Source of the DNA: Ipomoea triloba
Lineage: Eukaryota; Streptophyta; Magnoliopsida; Solanales; Convolvulaceae
Reading direction: 5' to 3'
Assembly: GCF_003576645.1 (NCBI RefSeq)
Contig: NC_044923.1
Location: 12,992,499 to 13,056,498 of the forward strand
DNA: 64,000 nucleotides
Below are positions 33,208 through 45,820 of this stretch, in pieces (position 1 is the first letter of the stretch; each line of letters opens with the position of its first letter). The notes under the pieces were generated by a model, which searched no databases, had not been told where the DNA came from, and saw nothing but the letters and a program-made list of their open reading frames with translations. The translations under genes were made by a program, and so were the position numbers.

Positions 33208-35233
33208 AGAGGGATTTCACTCAATGATTAATTAAGAAGGAGAAGGATCATTGGAAAAATGTTTTGTTAAGGATTCTTTGTTTTGTCAAGTTTCTTGGCA
33301 CACGTAATTTTGCCTTTCGTGGCACTAATGAGAAATTGTATCAAAATGGCAATGGCAACTTTTTAGGCTTAGTTGAGATGGTGCCCGAATTTGACCCTAT
33401 TATCCGAAAACATGTTAGGCATATTAAAAATGAAGAAATTTACTTTCGTTATCTTGGTTATAGCATTCAAAAGGAACTAATATCTTTGCTTGCTTCCTTG
33501 ATGAAATCTGAAATATTAAAAAAATAAAGCAAGCAAAATACTTTTATGTAATACTTGATTGTACTCCTGATATTAGCCACAACGGACAAATGTCATTAAT
33601 AATAAGATATGTGGATGTCTCTACACATCAAGTTAACATTGAAGAGTCTTTTTTAGGATTTTTGAATGTGAATGATTCAACTGAGCTAGGTCTTTTTAGT
33701 ACTTTGCAAAATGAATTGTGCCTTCTTGATCTTAATATTTCTGATATACATGGACAAGGTTATGATAATGGGTCAAATATGAAAAGTAAACATCAAGGTG
33801 TGCAAAAAAGACTTTTAGATGAAATCCTAGAGCTTTTTATACTCCATGTGGTTGCCATAGTCTTAATTTAGTTCTATGAGATATGGCAAATGCTTGTAGT
33901 AAAGCCAAAGATTTTTTTTTTGAGTTATACAATGCATATATACAATTTTTGCAAAATCTAACAAGAGATGGGGTATTTTGAAAGATATTATACATGGTAC
34001 GGTTTAACTCTTAAGTCATTGTCTTTCACTCGTTGGGAGAGTCGTGTTGAGAGTGCTCAAGCCATAAGATTTCAAATGGTAAAAATACGAGAGGCTTTAC
34101 TCGAAGTTGCATATGTCGATGGTGATTCCTCAATAAGAAGTGAAGTTAAATCTTTAGCAACAAATGAGCTTGGTGATTTTGAATTTTTGGTGGCTATAGT
34201 AATATGGTTCGATATATTGTATCGTGTTAATTTTGTTAGCAAGTAATTGTAATCCAAAGACATGCTTATTGATGTTGCTATCGAAAAAATTGAGGAGTTG
34301 ATTTCCTTTTTTGAGAAATATAGAGAAAGTTGTTTTAATGATGCATTGGATTTCGCTAAGGAAATTGCCATTAAAATGGGTATAGGCAATGTTTTTCCTA
34401 AGAGACGTGATATTCATAGAAAAAAACAATTCGATGAAAATTCAAATGCATCATTAGAAGTTTCATTACCTACAGAAGATTCATTTAGAGTTAACTATTT
34501 TTTTTCATTGTTGATCAAGTTATTGTTTCTCTTAAAAATATGTTTGAGCAATTTCAAGAGTATGAGAAAATATTTGGTTTCTTGTTTAATTCTGGCAAGT
34601 TAAGTTCTTTAGATGATATGACTTTGAAGTTTTCCTATAATCATCTTGAAAATGCTCTTAAGCATAATGGACATTCAGATATTAATGGAGATGAATTGTA
34701 TGTGGAGTTAAAACTAAGAAAAGAGTTATATGGACATTAAAAAATAGGACCCAATGAAATTTGGAAAGATTTGAAATTGTTTGATTGATATCCTAATGCG
34801 ATTATTGCATACAGAATTTTATTTACTATTCCTGTTACTGTTAGATCTACAGAAAGAAGTTTTTCCAAGTTGAAATTATTGAAGTCCTACTTACGCTCTA
34901 CAATGTCACGAAATAGATTAGCGATAATATCTATCGAAAATGATCTTTTGGATAGAGTAGATTATGAAGAGTTGATCGATGAATTTGCATCAAAGAATGC
35001 TAGAAGGACAACTCTTTTTAAATAAAATATCTCTAGTTTGCATTATGTTAGAATTTTATTTATAATAAACAAAGATTTTTGAATTTTTCTTCATTATATT
35101 GAGAAATAATATATAAATAAAAATCATATATTTTACGGTATTGGTTTTAAATATTGTGCATATACTTTTGGTAGGGCCTCATTTTTTTACAAGAACGAGG
35201 CCACAAAAATATAAAAACTGGCCCTACACCAGT
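33208..35233 (+). pseudogene. hAT transposase (TTF/ZMYM1-like), broken
   Basis: The plus strand encodes most of a plant hAT transposase of the zinc-finger MYM-type 1-like group. Pieces in order: 33208-33527 (FAFRGTNEKLYQNGNGNFLG), 33528-33871 with a frame change (ILDCTPDISHNGQMSLIIR, GQGYDNGSNMKSKHQGVQKR), 33968-34246 (SFTRWESRVESAQAIRFQ), 34262-34740 (FFEKYRESCFNDAL), and 34785-35023 (IPVTVRSTERSFSKLKLLKS, the hATC dimerisation end). At least four stops or shifts break it, and the TTF zinc finger is missing. The right terminus CAGTG (inverted) is plausible at about 35233. No 8-bp duplication was found. Confidence 0.85.
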
Positions 35234-36000
35234 GCTACCTAAGCACTTCCCGAGTGTCTCACACAAAGTTACACTCAACTCCGAGTATCTCGCATAAAGC
35301 TATACTTAACTCCGAGCGACTCGCACAAAGCTACACTCAGTTTCCCTGAGTGTCTCGCACAAAGCTACATTCAATAAGGTTTTCACAATCTCCCTGTTAC
35401 TCTCCCTCTTTCTACACTCAGTAGAGATGTTTTTACATGAAATAAAAAAAATTATAATACTTGAAATTATCTCGTATAGAGCTCAATCTAGCTCTTGATT
35501 ATTTTGCTCAATCGTCGTCGTTATGGTTCGTTCTAGTTCTGTGCAACCGTTGTTTGTCTTCAAGTCTTCTTGGGCATTTATAGCTTGAAAAAGTTATTTT
35601 CCCATTGTGCATTTTCAAATTTCCATCCACTTGATCTGATAGACTTTGCCAACTTGATTTGCAACATTTAATGCCTCTGGTAATTTTTGTCATAATTTGA
35701 AAAATTACTTTTGCTATTGCTGAAGGAAGTCTTAATTTTTGTCAGATAATTTGAAAAATTACTTTGATTTTGGCAAGTTGATATTACAAAATATGTTGAT
35801 TCAAACTCTAGACTAATGGATATAATACTCAAGTCTCTAAACAATGCTTCATATTAATTTATTGGTTAATATCATTAGAATAATATATATGGTCATATTT
35901 TGGCTTTGATAGCATATGGTATAGCTTTAGACACACCGATCATTATCTCCTCTTGGTCTTCGTTTGACTTTTGACTTTCAATCTGCTTCTCCCAAGTTAT
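35234..36000 (-). repeat. LTR-like repeat, copy 2, with 31-bp tandem units
   Basis: 35240-35380 contains four diverged units like CTCCGAGTGTCTCGCACAAAG followed by CTACACTCAA. 35375-35430 and 35570-35670 then match copy 1 (TCTACACTCAGTAGAGA; CTTCAAGTCTTCTTGGGC; CCAACTTGATTTGCAAC). Confidence 0.45.
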
Positions 36001-36864
36001 ACTCTAACTTTTACTCCATCTTATAAACTCAAGCTAAAAAATAATTAGCTTGGTTTAGGATCCAGTGCTCCACTTAGTCATTTGTGTTAAAGTGAAAGCA
36101 AACGATTTACAAGTATCATAACACAATGAATTCTATTTTACAAGAATTCGTACCAACTTAGGTATCAATTGTGACTTCCGGAGAAAATATGCTATACTCT
36201 AAAAAATGAAATAGGGGATTTCTAACATTACAATTTGGCTCATCAAAACTATTACAATTTATTCCAACAATAGTGTATGGCTCATGTAAAGTTATATCAA
36301 TTGGATGGTTGATACAAGCCACATGGTAAAAGGGTTGATGTTTAGTCAAACACCCAATTAGTAAAGGTTGTTTGGAATATGGATTGTAATCAATAAGCAT
36401 AGATTCCCCAAGGTTCAAGATCTAAGAAGTGACCTAGTCACCACCTAGATAAGTCAAACTACAATTTGCACAATCACATTGTCATAAAAGTGAATGAAGT
36501 TATTCCAAATCGCATTGTTCTCAAGAGAATGTTGCCAAGGTTTCAAGTTTGTCTGGGAATATTAATCGAGGAAGATTTTTCACTTTTAGCTAAGCCAAAA
36601 AGCCATGTTTTCAGGAGCTCAAAAGTCAGACAATGGCTGGAAAAATCTAGCATAGACAACCTAACACGCAAATTCACGAGTCATTACACATTGGACAAAG
36701 ATTATTCATTTGAATTTTGTTTCCCTTAATAGACAAATTCAAAGGACTTTATAAATTTCTCATTTCAATTTGAAAGAGGTGATGATCATTTTCCTAAGTC
36801 ATTGACAAGAGATCAAAAAACTTTAAGTGCAAATTCAAGTAGACTAGTGAGAGATTCAAAGGCA
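36001..36864. other. Unclassified stretch with two unassigned frames
   Basis: A minus frame (36418-36158, opens at TTG, not ATG) reads GESMLIDYNPYSKQPLLIGC and CNSFDEPNCNV; a plus frame (36466-36729, also opening at TTG) reads NRIVLKRMLPRFQVCLGILI. Both have protein-like composition, but I recognise neither and no start, splice or promoter signal supports a gene. They may be decayed element coding sequence. Confidence 0.3.
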
Positions 36865-37808
36865 ATGTGCCTGTTTACTAACAGAAAATTTTCTCTACTT
36901 TTTTGTAAAACTGGGGAATTGGAGAATAGAAAATAAAAACATGTTTACTAGTACGGTTTTCTATTTTGAAAATTGAAAACATTTTTCAGTTTTCTAGAAA
37001 ATTGGAACACTTTTAAAAACTGTTTTCTAAATGGAAAACAGAATAATATATCATCTATTTGACTATATATTACTATAACCCCATTCTCACTATTATCTAC
37101 TTACATATTTATTTATTACTATGATTACATTCATTATCATATTCTTTTTCTTATCACCATATTCTATCTTTTCTACTTGCATTTACTTATTATATAAATA
37201 TAATTTGTTTGCTTACACTTAAAGTTAGACATTATTCACATTATCAAAATTAAAACTTCAAATGTATACCAAGCTGTAGATTTTGATTGAACTCAATAGA
37301 TTATTGGTTCAGATATTTTTAATTATGTTATATCGTAATACAAGTTTGGTCCGGATATTGGATATTGAAATTTCACATATATTAGACATTAAAGTAAAAA
37401 TTATATGTATACAAGTCATTCAAATGAATATATCTAAAAATATTTTAAATATTAGTTAAAAAATATTAATATTATCTAAACTAAATTTTAGGTGAACTTA
37501 ATAAGTTATTGGTTTGGATATACATGTTTTTAGTTATGTTATATACGTATATGAATTTGATTTGGATATCAAATGTAAAAATCTTACATATATTAGATTT
37601 AAAAGTAAAAATTATATTTATTCAATTTAAACCCAACATATCCAAAAATATTTTAAATATAAGGTTTTAAAATCACTCAGAATTAAACTTGTGTTAGTTT
37701 TATAACGTTAGTCTAAAAAAGTGAATTTGAAAAAATTAGTGTTAGTAAACAAGTTTTCTAAATAGAAAACAATGAACAATTTTCTAAAGTAAACGATCCC
37801 AAAGGCTT
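36865..37808. mobile_element. hAT-like non-autonomous element with internal duplication
   Basis: The left end GCCTGTTTACTAACAGAAAAT and the right end, inverted, GGGATCGTTTACTTTAGAAAAT are similar; the flanks AAAGGCAA and AAAGGCTT agree at six of eight bases. Inside, a block of about 160 bp occurs twice (about 37300-37455 and 37500-37660), sharing ACATATATTAGA and AAAGTAAAAATTATAT. No transposase. Confidence 0.5.
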
Positions 37809-39304
37809 TCAAGCCATAATCAAGAACACAAGATTCAAGCAGATTCAAATCCATCTCAAGTGAGTCAACCAAGTTGGAAAAGAATAAATTCTTTGGTGTT
37901 CAAAAATCATTCTCTATTTGGAGAAGTAGATAAAGGAAGAGTAACAAGTTTAGAACTTGTGAAAGCCTTTGAAATTTGTGGTTGACTTTGTGATCAAAGT
38001 ACAAGTTTTCACCACTTGTATTTAGGGTGAAAATACTAGTAATACCTCCTAAGTGTTCAAGGAGAAAAATGGAGTAGGTTGAGTTCGCCAAACCACTATA
38101 AAAATTATCTATATCTCTTTTACTTTATAACATTGCAAACCACTAAATTTTTAACAGGACAAAAACGTGCCATAAAATTAAAAAAAAAAAAAAAAGTATA
38201 ACATAAATTCCCCTACAATCCTGCACACTCTAAGTTAAGTTGAGTAAGTAATTAAGAATTCAACATCCCTCCTAGGGGTAGTGTTGAACTCTTAATTCCC
38301 TATGTCTTCCATTTTCAAAAGATTTTAAGAGGTTTGGTTTAATGTACTTTATCTAGAAAATTGGATTTGTTCAACATAAATTAATGAAGAAATGACTCAA
38401 GTTTTAGAAAATGTGAACTTATGTGTATTTTCTCTATGCTAATATTTAATGTCATTGGGTGTTTTGTCTCTTCACCAATAGAAATTCAATTTTGTTCAAA
38501 AATTAGTGACATGCCTTTAATTCTATTTTTCAAGATGTTGTAGATATACACCACATGTATGTTGATTTTTCTTCAAAGCACATTTTCTTCCATTGAACGA
38601 GATATTCTTCTTTTTTTTTTTTTTGAATATTCGATCCTCTTGGTTCTCATTTACTCATTTTGTCTCTTATTGTTGGCTCTTCTTATTGAAGGAAATTAAG
38701 TTTTATCTTCTGTTGAGACAAATAAACAACTCATCTAATAATATATCTTTGATCCATCCTTCAATGCTCTAGCTTATAACATCATAATCACTTCTATCTT
38801 TTAATCATATCTTTTGATGGATATCTTTTAATAAGAATACACTTATCTTTTGAAGTTTTTAAATCTCTAATCTTTCCCTGGCTCTTGGTTTTTTTTTTTT
38901 GTTTTTTTTTTTTATCAATAACATGGTGTAGTGGAATTTCTTTTGTTAGGTCTTATTGTCTCTACTGTCCCTTCATATAAGGTAGTAGAGTATGTTGGCA
39001 TTATTGGATGAGTCAGGAAGAGATGATAGAGGAGAGAATGGTAAGGAAAGGAAATATAATATTTCGAATATTTACTTCAAAGTTTGCAATTGCATCATAA
39101 GGTGAAAGGTGAGAGTTATTGAAGTTATTGGTTAACCTTTAAAAATTAATTAGAGATGGTAGGGAGGACCAAATTAGGTATCAACTTGATAGTATCTAAT
39201 TAGGAAAATTTAATAATCGAGAATTAATTTTGATATTTCGAAATAGTATATTTTTGGTAGTAACTTAAAGTAATTAATTATTGAAAGTCATAATATTACA
39301 TTAT
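37809..39304. other. AT-rich intergenic DNA
   Basis: No coding sequence is supported. A hairpin with about 19-bp imperfect arms lies at 38249-38300 (TTAAGAATTCAACA...TGTTGAACTCTTAA). Long T tracts occur at 38607-38625 and 38890-38915. Confidence 0.5.
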
Positions 39305-39305
39305 A

Positions 39306-41076
39306 CTAGTATTTTCACCCGTGCGATGCACGAAATGGATTAGTTATAATATATTAAGAATATTTGGATCGATATATAATTATATAAATTATAACATCAA
39401 ATATTATATAGTGCAATTGAATATATGTTTTGGATCGATTATGTTTTTTGATGTTATCATTGTTAGAATTCCAGCAAATAATTGTTTAATTAATAGCTAA
39501 TGTGTAGATGTAATCAAATCAAATCAAATGAACTTGAAACGGCTTAACTCGTGTGTGCCGACACCTGCAGGCACGAATGTCGTCCAGAAAATTAGTTGGC
39601 CTTGCAGTTTATGCCAAATTTTCGTTAAGAATTGTATTACCATATTTTACAATATTACGCAAACTTTAATAGTATAGAATTGTATTATTACGATTAGCAA
39701 TTTTAATCTAGAATTGTATTACGAATAGGAACGTATGAAGGAATATATTTTATTACGAATTGTATTACTATATTTTAATGTACAATTGTATTACGAATAG
39801 GAATTGTATTACCATATTTTACAATACTAGTAATTTCACCCGTGCGATGCACGGAATGGATTTGTTATAATATATTAAAGAATATTTGGATCGATATATA
39901 ATTATATAAATTATAACATCAAATATTATATAGTGCGATTGAAGATATGTTTTGGATCGATTATGCCTTCTAATGTTATCCTTGTTTGAATTCCGGCAAC
40001 TAATTGCTTAATTAATAGCTAATGTGTAGATGTACGCATGCTGTGCTGGAACTTTAGAGATTTTATATATCATTGTTTAGGATTTTTATAAATTGGACAA
40101 ATATGCCTGTTCTCTAGTAACTCAGTCATAGGAATCAATTGCTATTTTAACTCATATGTATGGAATATATATTTTTGTGTAGATATATAGCAATTTTTCC
40201 ATCTTGGAAAAAAATATAATATCACCGGTTGTATTTACACATTATTGAAACCTCTTTGTAGACAACATTGGTAGTATCAACACAATCTTGTCCATCCTCG
40301 TCTAGAACTAATTAACACTTTCAGGCTATCAGGATGGGTGACTCGGGAAAAAGGCATGTACAATTGACCGTGATTAAAAATTGGTTTTTTTTTTCAGCAA
40401 TCTACATGAATCTTCCTTGCATGCAACAAATATCACAAAAATTCAGTGTTCTAAAATAAGTGTTTAAATGCAATATGTAGATAATTTCCATTGCATTATA
40501 TATCATTAATTTAATTACTCGTCGGTTAGTTATTGCAAGATCTTAAGGTACACTTATATTTTGATATTCAGTAAGTATAACTATATTAGAGAAAAAATTC
40601 ACTTGGGAGTAATGAGATAATCAGTTGAGTGATTGTTGGTTGACCGTAGAGTGTTGATATTCTCTGGACAAATAATTGTTGGAAAAAATAGCATAAATGG
40701 CATTTTAGTGGCTATATTGTGGTATAAATATATGTGGCGTCCACTTTCGATTTGGGTCGGGTCAAAGTGGATTCGGGTTCTTAGTAGTTAGACGAAAATT
40801 TTGATATATTGTACGCTCAAAAAGAATAATGGGTGAATGAAAAATTGGTTCGCAAAGTTGACCCATTTGAGTTAGAAAAAAGGAGAGAAAAAACATTCAA
40901 GTAGCTTTTGTCCCACATTGGTTTGGGAAGTGGGTTTGCACAACTACTTATACAATAGTCTTTCTAAAGCTTATTGATTTGTATAGCATAGAGGCTCTCT
41001 CTCGTGCGCACGGGGGAGGGGGGGGCGGTGCAAACCAAATTAAAGTTGAGTATATTGGTTTTATTAATAGTATAGA
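39306..41076 (-). mobile_element. Helitron (deletion derivative) with two 3' ends
   Basis: On the minus strand two Helitron-type 3' ends are seen: a hairpin CCGTGCATCGCACGG followed by about ten bases and CTAG, ending at 39827 and at 39306, each followed by T. The 5' end TCTATACTATTAATAAAA begins at 41076 and is preceded by A, as expected for insertion between A and T. The inner version (39827-41076) is about 1.25 kb. A remnant of helicase coding sequence lies at about 40250-40383 in the right orientation and position. Confidence 0.75.
40250..40383 (-). pseudogene. Helitron helicase C-terminal remnant
   Basis: The minus strand translates to HGQLYMPFSRVTHPDSLKVL, then with one frame change to DTTNVVYKEV. 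This fits the end of a Pif1-type Helitron helicase (HGQLYVAxSRVTSxxGLKIL). Only about 40 residues survive. It is the sole coding trace of an autonomous Helitron in the window. Confidence 0.7.
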
Positions 41077-41545
41077 TTGCATTGCAAGGAAATATACGTG
41101 CTGTATTATTACGATTAGTAATTTTAATCTAGGAATTTTGTTACTATATTTTAATTTACAATTGTATTACGAATATGAATTGTATTACCATATTTTACAA
41201 TATTACGCAAACCTTAACAGTATATGAGTGTTTTGGACAGGAAATTAAAGTTGAGAATATTGTTTTTATTAATAGTATAGATTGCATTCCAGAGAAATAT
41301 ATGTACTGTATTATTACGATTAGTAATTTTAATCTAGAATTGTATTACGAATAGAACGTAGATAAAAATATATTTTATTAGGAATTGTGTTACTATATTT
41401 TAATTTACAATTGTATTATATTACGCAAACCTTAACAGTATAGGAGTGTTTTGGGTGGAAAATTAAAGTTGACGATATTGTTTTTATTAATAGTATATAT
41501 ATATTGCATTGCAGGGAAATATATGTACTGTATTATTAAGATTAA
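41077..41545 (-). repeat. Tandem units ending in Helitron-type 5' termini (left part)
   Basis: Units of about 205-250 bp repeat head to tail, each ending in TTATTAATAGTATAGA (the inverse of the Helitron 5' terminus) at 41281 and, mutated, near 41507. Shared sequence includes TTGCATTGCAGGGAAATATA and CGAATAGGAATTGTATTACC. The Athila-like element interrupts the array at 41546; it resumes at 53799. Confidence 0.75.
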
Positions 41546-42418
41546 CAGGAAAATTAGGTTGAAATTGGTAAGGCTCGAGGTCTCCATCCAACTGTCGTTG
41601 TGATGAATTCCTCTCCTAGACTAGCAATTAATTCTGACCACAAACCTCAATAACTAGTGCAAAGAAATCCCCAATTCAACATAAACCCTAGGTAAAAGAT
41701 TCAATCCTTTTATGCAATTAATCATAAATCGAACATCAAGATTAACAATGGACCCCTAATCCAAACCCATAAGCGAATTACTCCCTCATGATGGGAGTAA
41801 ACACAGCAAAGCAAGAATTAAAGATGGAAGACATAGCTGCAAGATTAAAGATTAAAAGAAGAAAACTTTACTAACAATTCTCAAGAGTAGTTCCAAACCA
41901 AATGATGATTCCAAGCTTCAAACCGAATTCAAAAATGTAAAACTACTGTATTGTATGCTATGGAAAACTCTAAAGAAGGGAAAAACTGCACTAGACTAAA
42001 ATTAGGGTTCGGAACTCCGTAAAATATCAGAAACGCGACTTAAATACTGGACAGCAGCCGGGTCATGGCCGCCATCACGGCCGGGATCGTGATCGTGATG
42101 CGGCGTGGCCGACTACTTGTCCGTAGTGGGGATCACGGCCGGCATCACGACCGTGAGGCAGGCCGTGATGCGGCCCTCTGGTCCTCTTCTGACTCCTTTT
42201 GTGTTCTGTTGCTCCTTTCCGGCCCGGGGTGGATTCCTTATGTCTCGAAAGCTGGTCCAAGATGACTGAAAATCCTTCCTTTGCTCCTCATTTGTGAATA
42301 AACTAGACATGATCAAATATAACACACAAACGAGCCTTAAATGTATCAAGGTAAAGAAATTAAGCAACAAAAACTCTTGATTCGTGGGGCAAATAAAGGT
42401 ATAAAATCATGTGTATCA
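41546..42418 (-). repeat. 3' LTR of the Athila-like element, truncated
   Basis: 873 bp remain, matching 53111-53798 closely. It starts TGATACACATG in element orientation, preceded by the polypurine tract AGTGTGGGGGAGT (42419-42433). Around 42055-42175 it holds GC-rich hairpin sequence (CACGGCCGGGAT, GGCCGTGATGCGGCC) resembling the internal minisatellite. Confidence 0.9.
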
Positions 42419-43985
42419 ACTCCCCCACACTAGAACTTTTGCTTGTCCTCAAGTAAACCCAGGATAGACCATCCTCCAGGCATAGTCACTGATCACACTT
42501 CCTTCCTGCTCAACCAAACATTCCACCAACCAACTTGTACAATCTAACCTGCTTCAAGAATCATCTCAGAATCACAAGTGAGTTCCCCTCTCAGGCCAAT
42601 AACCGGGCACCCAAATTAAGGTAGATTAAAACCCTGTATGCACATGTACTCAGTTGAGATTATGCAAGACTTGGCTTAAGATGAACTCCCATAGACATGC
42701 CCTTCATACTCACATAGATTACTCTAAAACTGCATGCTAAGATCAAATAGGTCTTTATTCGGCTTGTAATGGGGCTAAGGGTGAGTGGCTAAACAAAGAA
42801 GGGGTATGGAAAAATGCACAAAAGAGAGAGAATTTCACACCTATTCACAACTAAACCTAGAGGAGACGTGGAAAATATGAATCAATAGAGCAAAATATAC
42901 TTGGAAACACAAGAGTATTCTAAACTAGTGGGGGTGAAGACAATTATTCTAGCAACTGGACTTGCACTTTTATTCATCCTTCTTTTTTTTTTTTCTTTTT
43001 CACAAACCTTTTCTTCACTTTCAAACTCTTTTTCAAACTTTTCTTTTCTTTCTTTTCAACCAACAAATTTTTCCTTTTCTTTCATTCAATCAATCAATAA
43101 CTTCCTTCACCACACCCCCACACTAGAACAAAGGTAACATGAATAATTCTATCAAAAATAAGCTCAAAAAGGTAAATCTCCTCTAAGTTAAAGAACAAAT
43201 GCTACATTCTCTCTAAGGGTGAATGGAAAATATATGGCTAAAGGCTAAGGGTCAAATAATAGGGTTGAACAAGAAAAACAATACAAAGAACGGGGTTAAG
43301 TGCTTTCGCACTTATTAAACAAAAACAAGGCTCAAAGGGGACAACTAGGGAAAATATGTAACACAGGGTAGGTTTAAAGGCTTGGGCTAACAAGAATGGC
43401 CTAAATCACTTCAAAGCATGCAAATTCTAGACTTCACTATGAGAGCACTAAGACAAGTTATGACAGAACAAATATCACCGGAATCCCACATAAGCCTTCA
43501 CTAGCAATGCATAACACACAGGGGGAACATTTATGTTAAAGGTTAACCCAACTATTGGCAAGAGACTGAATTAAACACAAACTCAACCTTGAATCATCCT
43601 TGACAAGCTAAAATGCACAAGTACCACCAGACAAACCACAAACTAGCAGAAAGAGAAATGGTCACAGCCACAACACAAGGAAAACATACTACCCTAAGCT
43701 GCAAAATGAATCCTCCAAGCAAAGTTCATCAAAATTTAGCTTTCACAATTTTGTCAGAAAATAGCTCCCCCCCACACTAAGTCTGGACATCGTCCCTGAT
43801 GGACAAACAAAACCCCACGAACTAAAACAAAAGCAGACTAACTAGAAAGCAGAGGAACAAATTGAAAGCAGGAAATAGCATAACAGAATTAAAGTCTTAA
43901 GCATCATACAAATTAAAACGAACTAAAAACAAAAAAAAAAAACAGAAAATAAAAGAATAGAGTGTCAGAAATTTCACGAGGCACA
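42419..43985. other. Athila-like element, 3' non-coding region
   Basis: Between the extra ORF and the 3' LTR no coding sequence is supported. A T/C-rich tract lies at 42975-43100. The polypurine tract is at 42419-42433. Confidence 0.6.
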
Positions 43986-45166
43986 TCATCCCATGGAGGA
44001 GGGGTCATAAGGTGGGAACGAGGGGCCCCCCGGAGGAGGGTAATGCCCACGCATCCACTCGTAGTAAGCCTGGGCCTCCGCGCGGCTCACAGCATTCTCG
44101 GCCGCCATCTCATCCAGCCGGTTATCAATGCGGTCAAATCTCATATTCATGGCCGCCAGCTGGGCCAAAGCCTGCTGCTGGAAATTAGTCGAAGATGAAC
44201 TCCCGCCTGCCCCAACATTGGCAGGACCTGCAGCATTAGGATTGGCCTCATAGGCCTCCTCCTCTCTCCTAGCATCAGCCACATTAGCCATATCAGCAGT
44301 GCGCCGCCTCTTTGGCGCGATCTTCTCCCCCATTCTCCCCACAGCCGCCGCTATGAGAGGTTGCATACCCGGAGCCCTGGGCGCAGTCAAGACAATCTGC
44401 TGTGTAGCTCGGAGGATCCGCGTGAAATACGGCCCAAGATACAAAGCCATACCACGCATGTAATACTGATTCTTCATCAAATTCCACACCACCACTCCCA
44501 TGTGTAGCCGAACACGCTTGACCATGCCATATAGACAGAATACGTCAGTGTGATTCACGGAGCTCGTAGCATCAAAGCGGCCTGTGATGGAGTGGCCCAG
44601 CTGATATTGCATAAACTTGTGCTCCAATTTAAGGAATTCAGATGAGCGACTGTGGGAGCTCTTGAACACTGTGGTGCCATCTGTGAGTTCCTCCCAGAAC
44701 TCTTGAACATTAGGGACATTGGCATATCGGTCAAACTTCTCCTCCTCCGTGAGCTGCTGTACCGGGCCGAAACCCATCAAGTCACTCAAGTTATCCGGGC
44801 TAAACCGGAACATCGTATGGCCAATGTGAAACTGAACACAGACACTACTAGTGAGGCTATCAAATTTTGTAAGCTTCATCGTAGTCATTGCCTCAACTAG
44901 CAAGTCCTTGTGTGTGTCTTCATTGAACTCCATTAACAAGTACCTCCATTCTGGGAGTTCCACCAAGTCAGCAACCTCATTCCGAATACCAAAGTGGGCC
45001 GCAACGTCCAAAGAGAGGACGTACGGCTTGAATATCTGTCGCTCGGAAAAGAACTTAAATTGCTCAAAGAGCTTTGGACATGCAGTGGGGTGTCAGGCAC
45101 CGGTGGCGCTGCGAGTTGCCTCTGTGCAACTGATTTCTTCCTATTACGTGGACGCATCTGCAAACA
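43986..45166 (-). pseudogene. Extra ORF of the Athila-like element (ORF-1/env position)
   Basis: A 341-residue frame (45011-43986) begins MDVAAHFGIRNEVADL; the likely N-terminus (MRPRNRKKSVAQ, about 45157) lies in another frame, so one shift is inferred. The position between integrase and 3' LTR is where Athila elements carry an additional, sometimes env-like, ORF. I see no convincing signal peptide or membrane segment; the C-terminal third is Ala/Gly/Pro-rich. Putative plant transposon-type or Athila ORF-1 families are the nearest guess. Confidence 0.5.
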
Positions 45167-45820
45167 ACTCACACCAAAGATATCCATGGGGTGAGGGTTA
45201 GCCAATTTGAAAGCACAAAGGAGTTCAGGGTTGTGGAGTATATGACTATCTAAAAGAAACTAGTTTATTTTTTATTTTTTATTATTATTATTTTTTGAAT
45301 AAATAAACCTAACCTAGAGTTCGGCTCAAACATCGCAAATTGCTCAAGAATCATCGCCAAATTAGTAACAACTACTCCACAATCCTAAAACTATCAAGAA
45401 GGTCATCCACAATCAACATTCAATTCATATACAAATGGGTATTCAAAGTTTCACCCAAATCCATAATGTGAACACCATTAAAGCACTAAGCAAGCTTCTC
45501 TATCATGTAATGAACAACATTAAACCTAAACATGCTTAAACTAACAACAGCCAACCATCCATCCAAAGATTATAGGAACCATATGAACACTACCAACAAA
45601 TTTCGAAAATAGCACTAAAAGTAAGGAAATTGAAGTTCAAACCTTGTATAGAGGAGGAAGAAGATGATATAGAGCAAGAATGAGCAAGCAATCACAAGCA
45701 AAGAGGTCCAATTTGGTGTATGGAAGTTGGGGGTGGAGAGAAATTGGGAGAAGGGGGTTAGGGTTTCAGATTGGGGAAAAAGGGAAGGGGAAACGCGGAC
45801 TGGGTTTTATAACCCAGTCC

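Noticed and set aside
42901..43137. Phe/Ser-rich 78-codon frame
   Set aside because: It is the translation of a T/C-rich tract in the 3' region of the Athila-like element.
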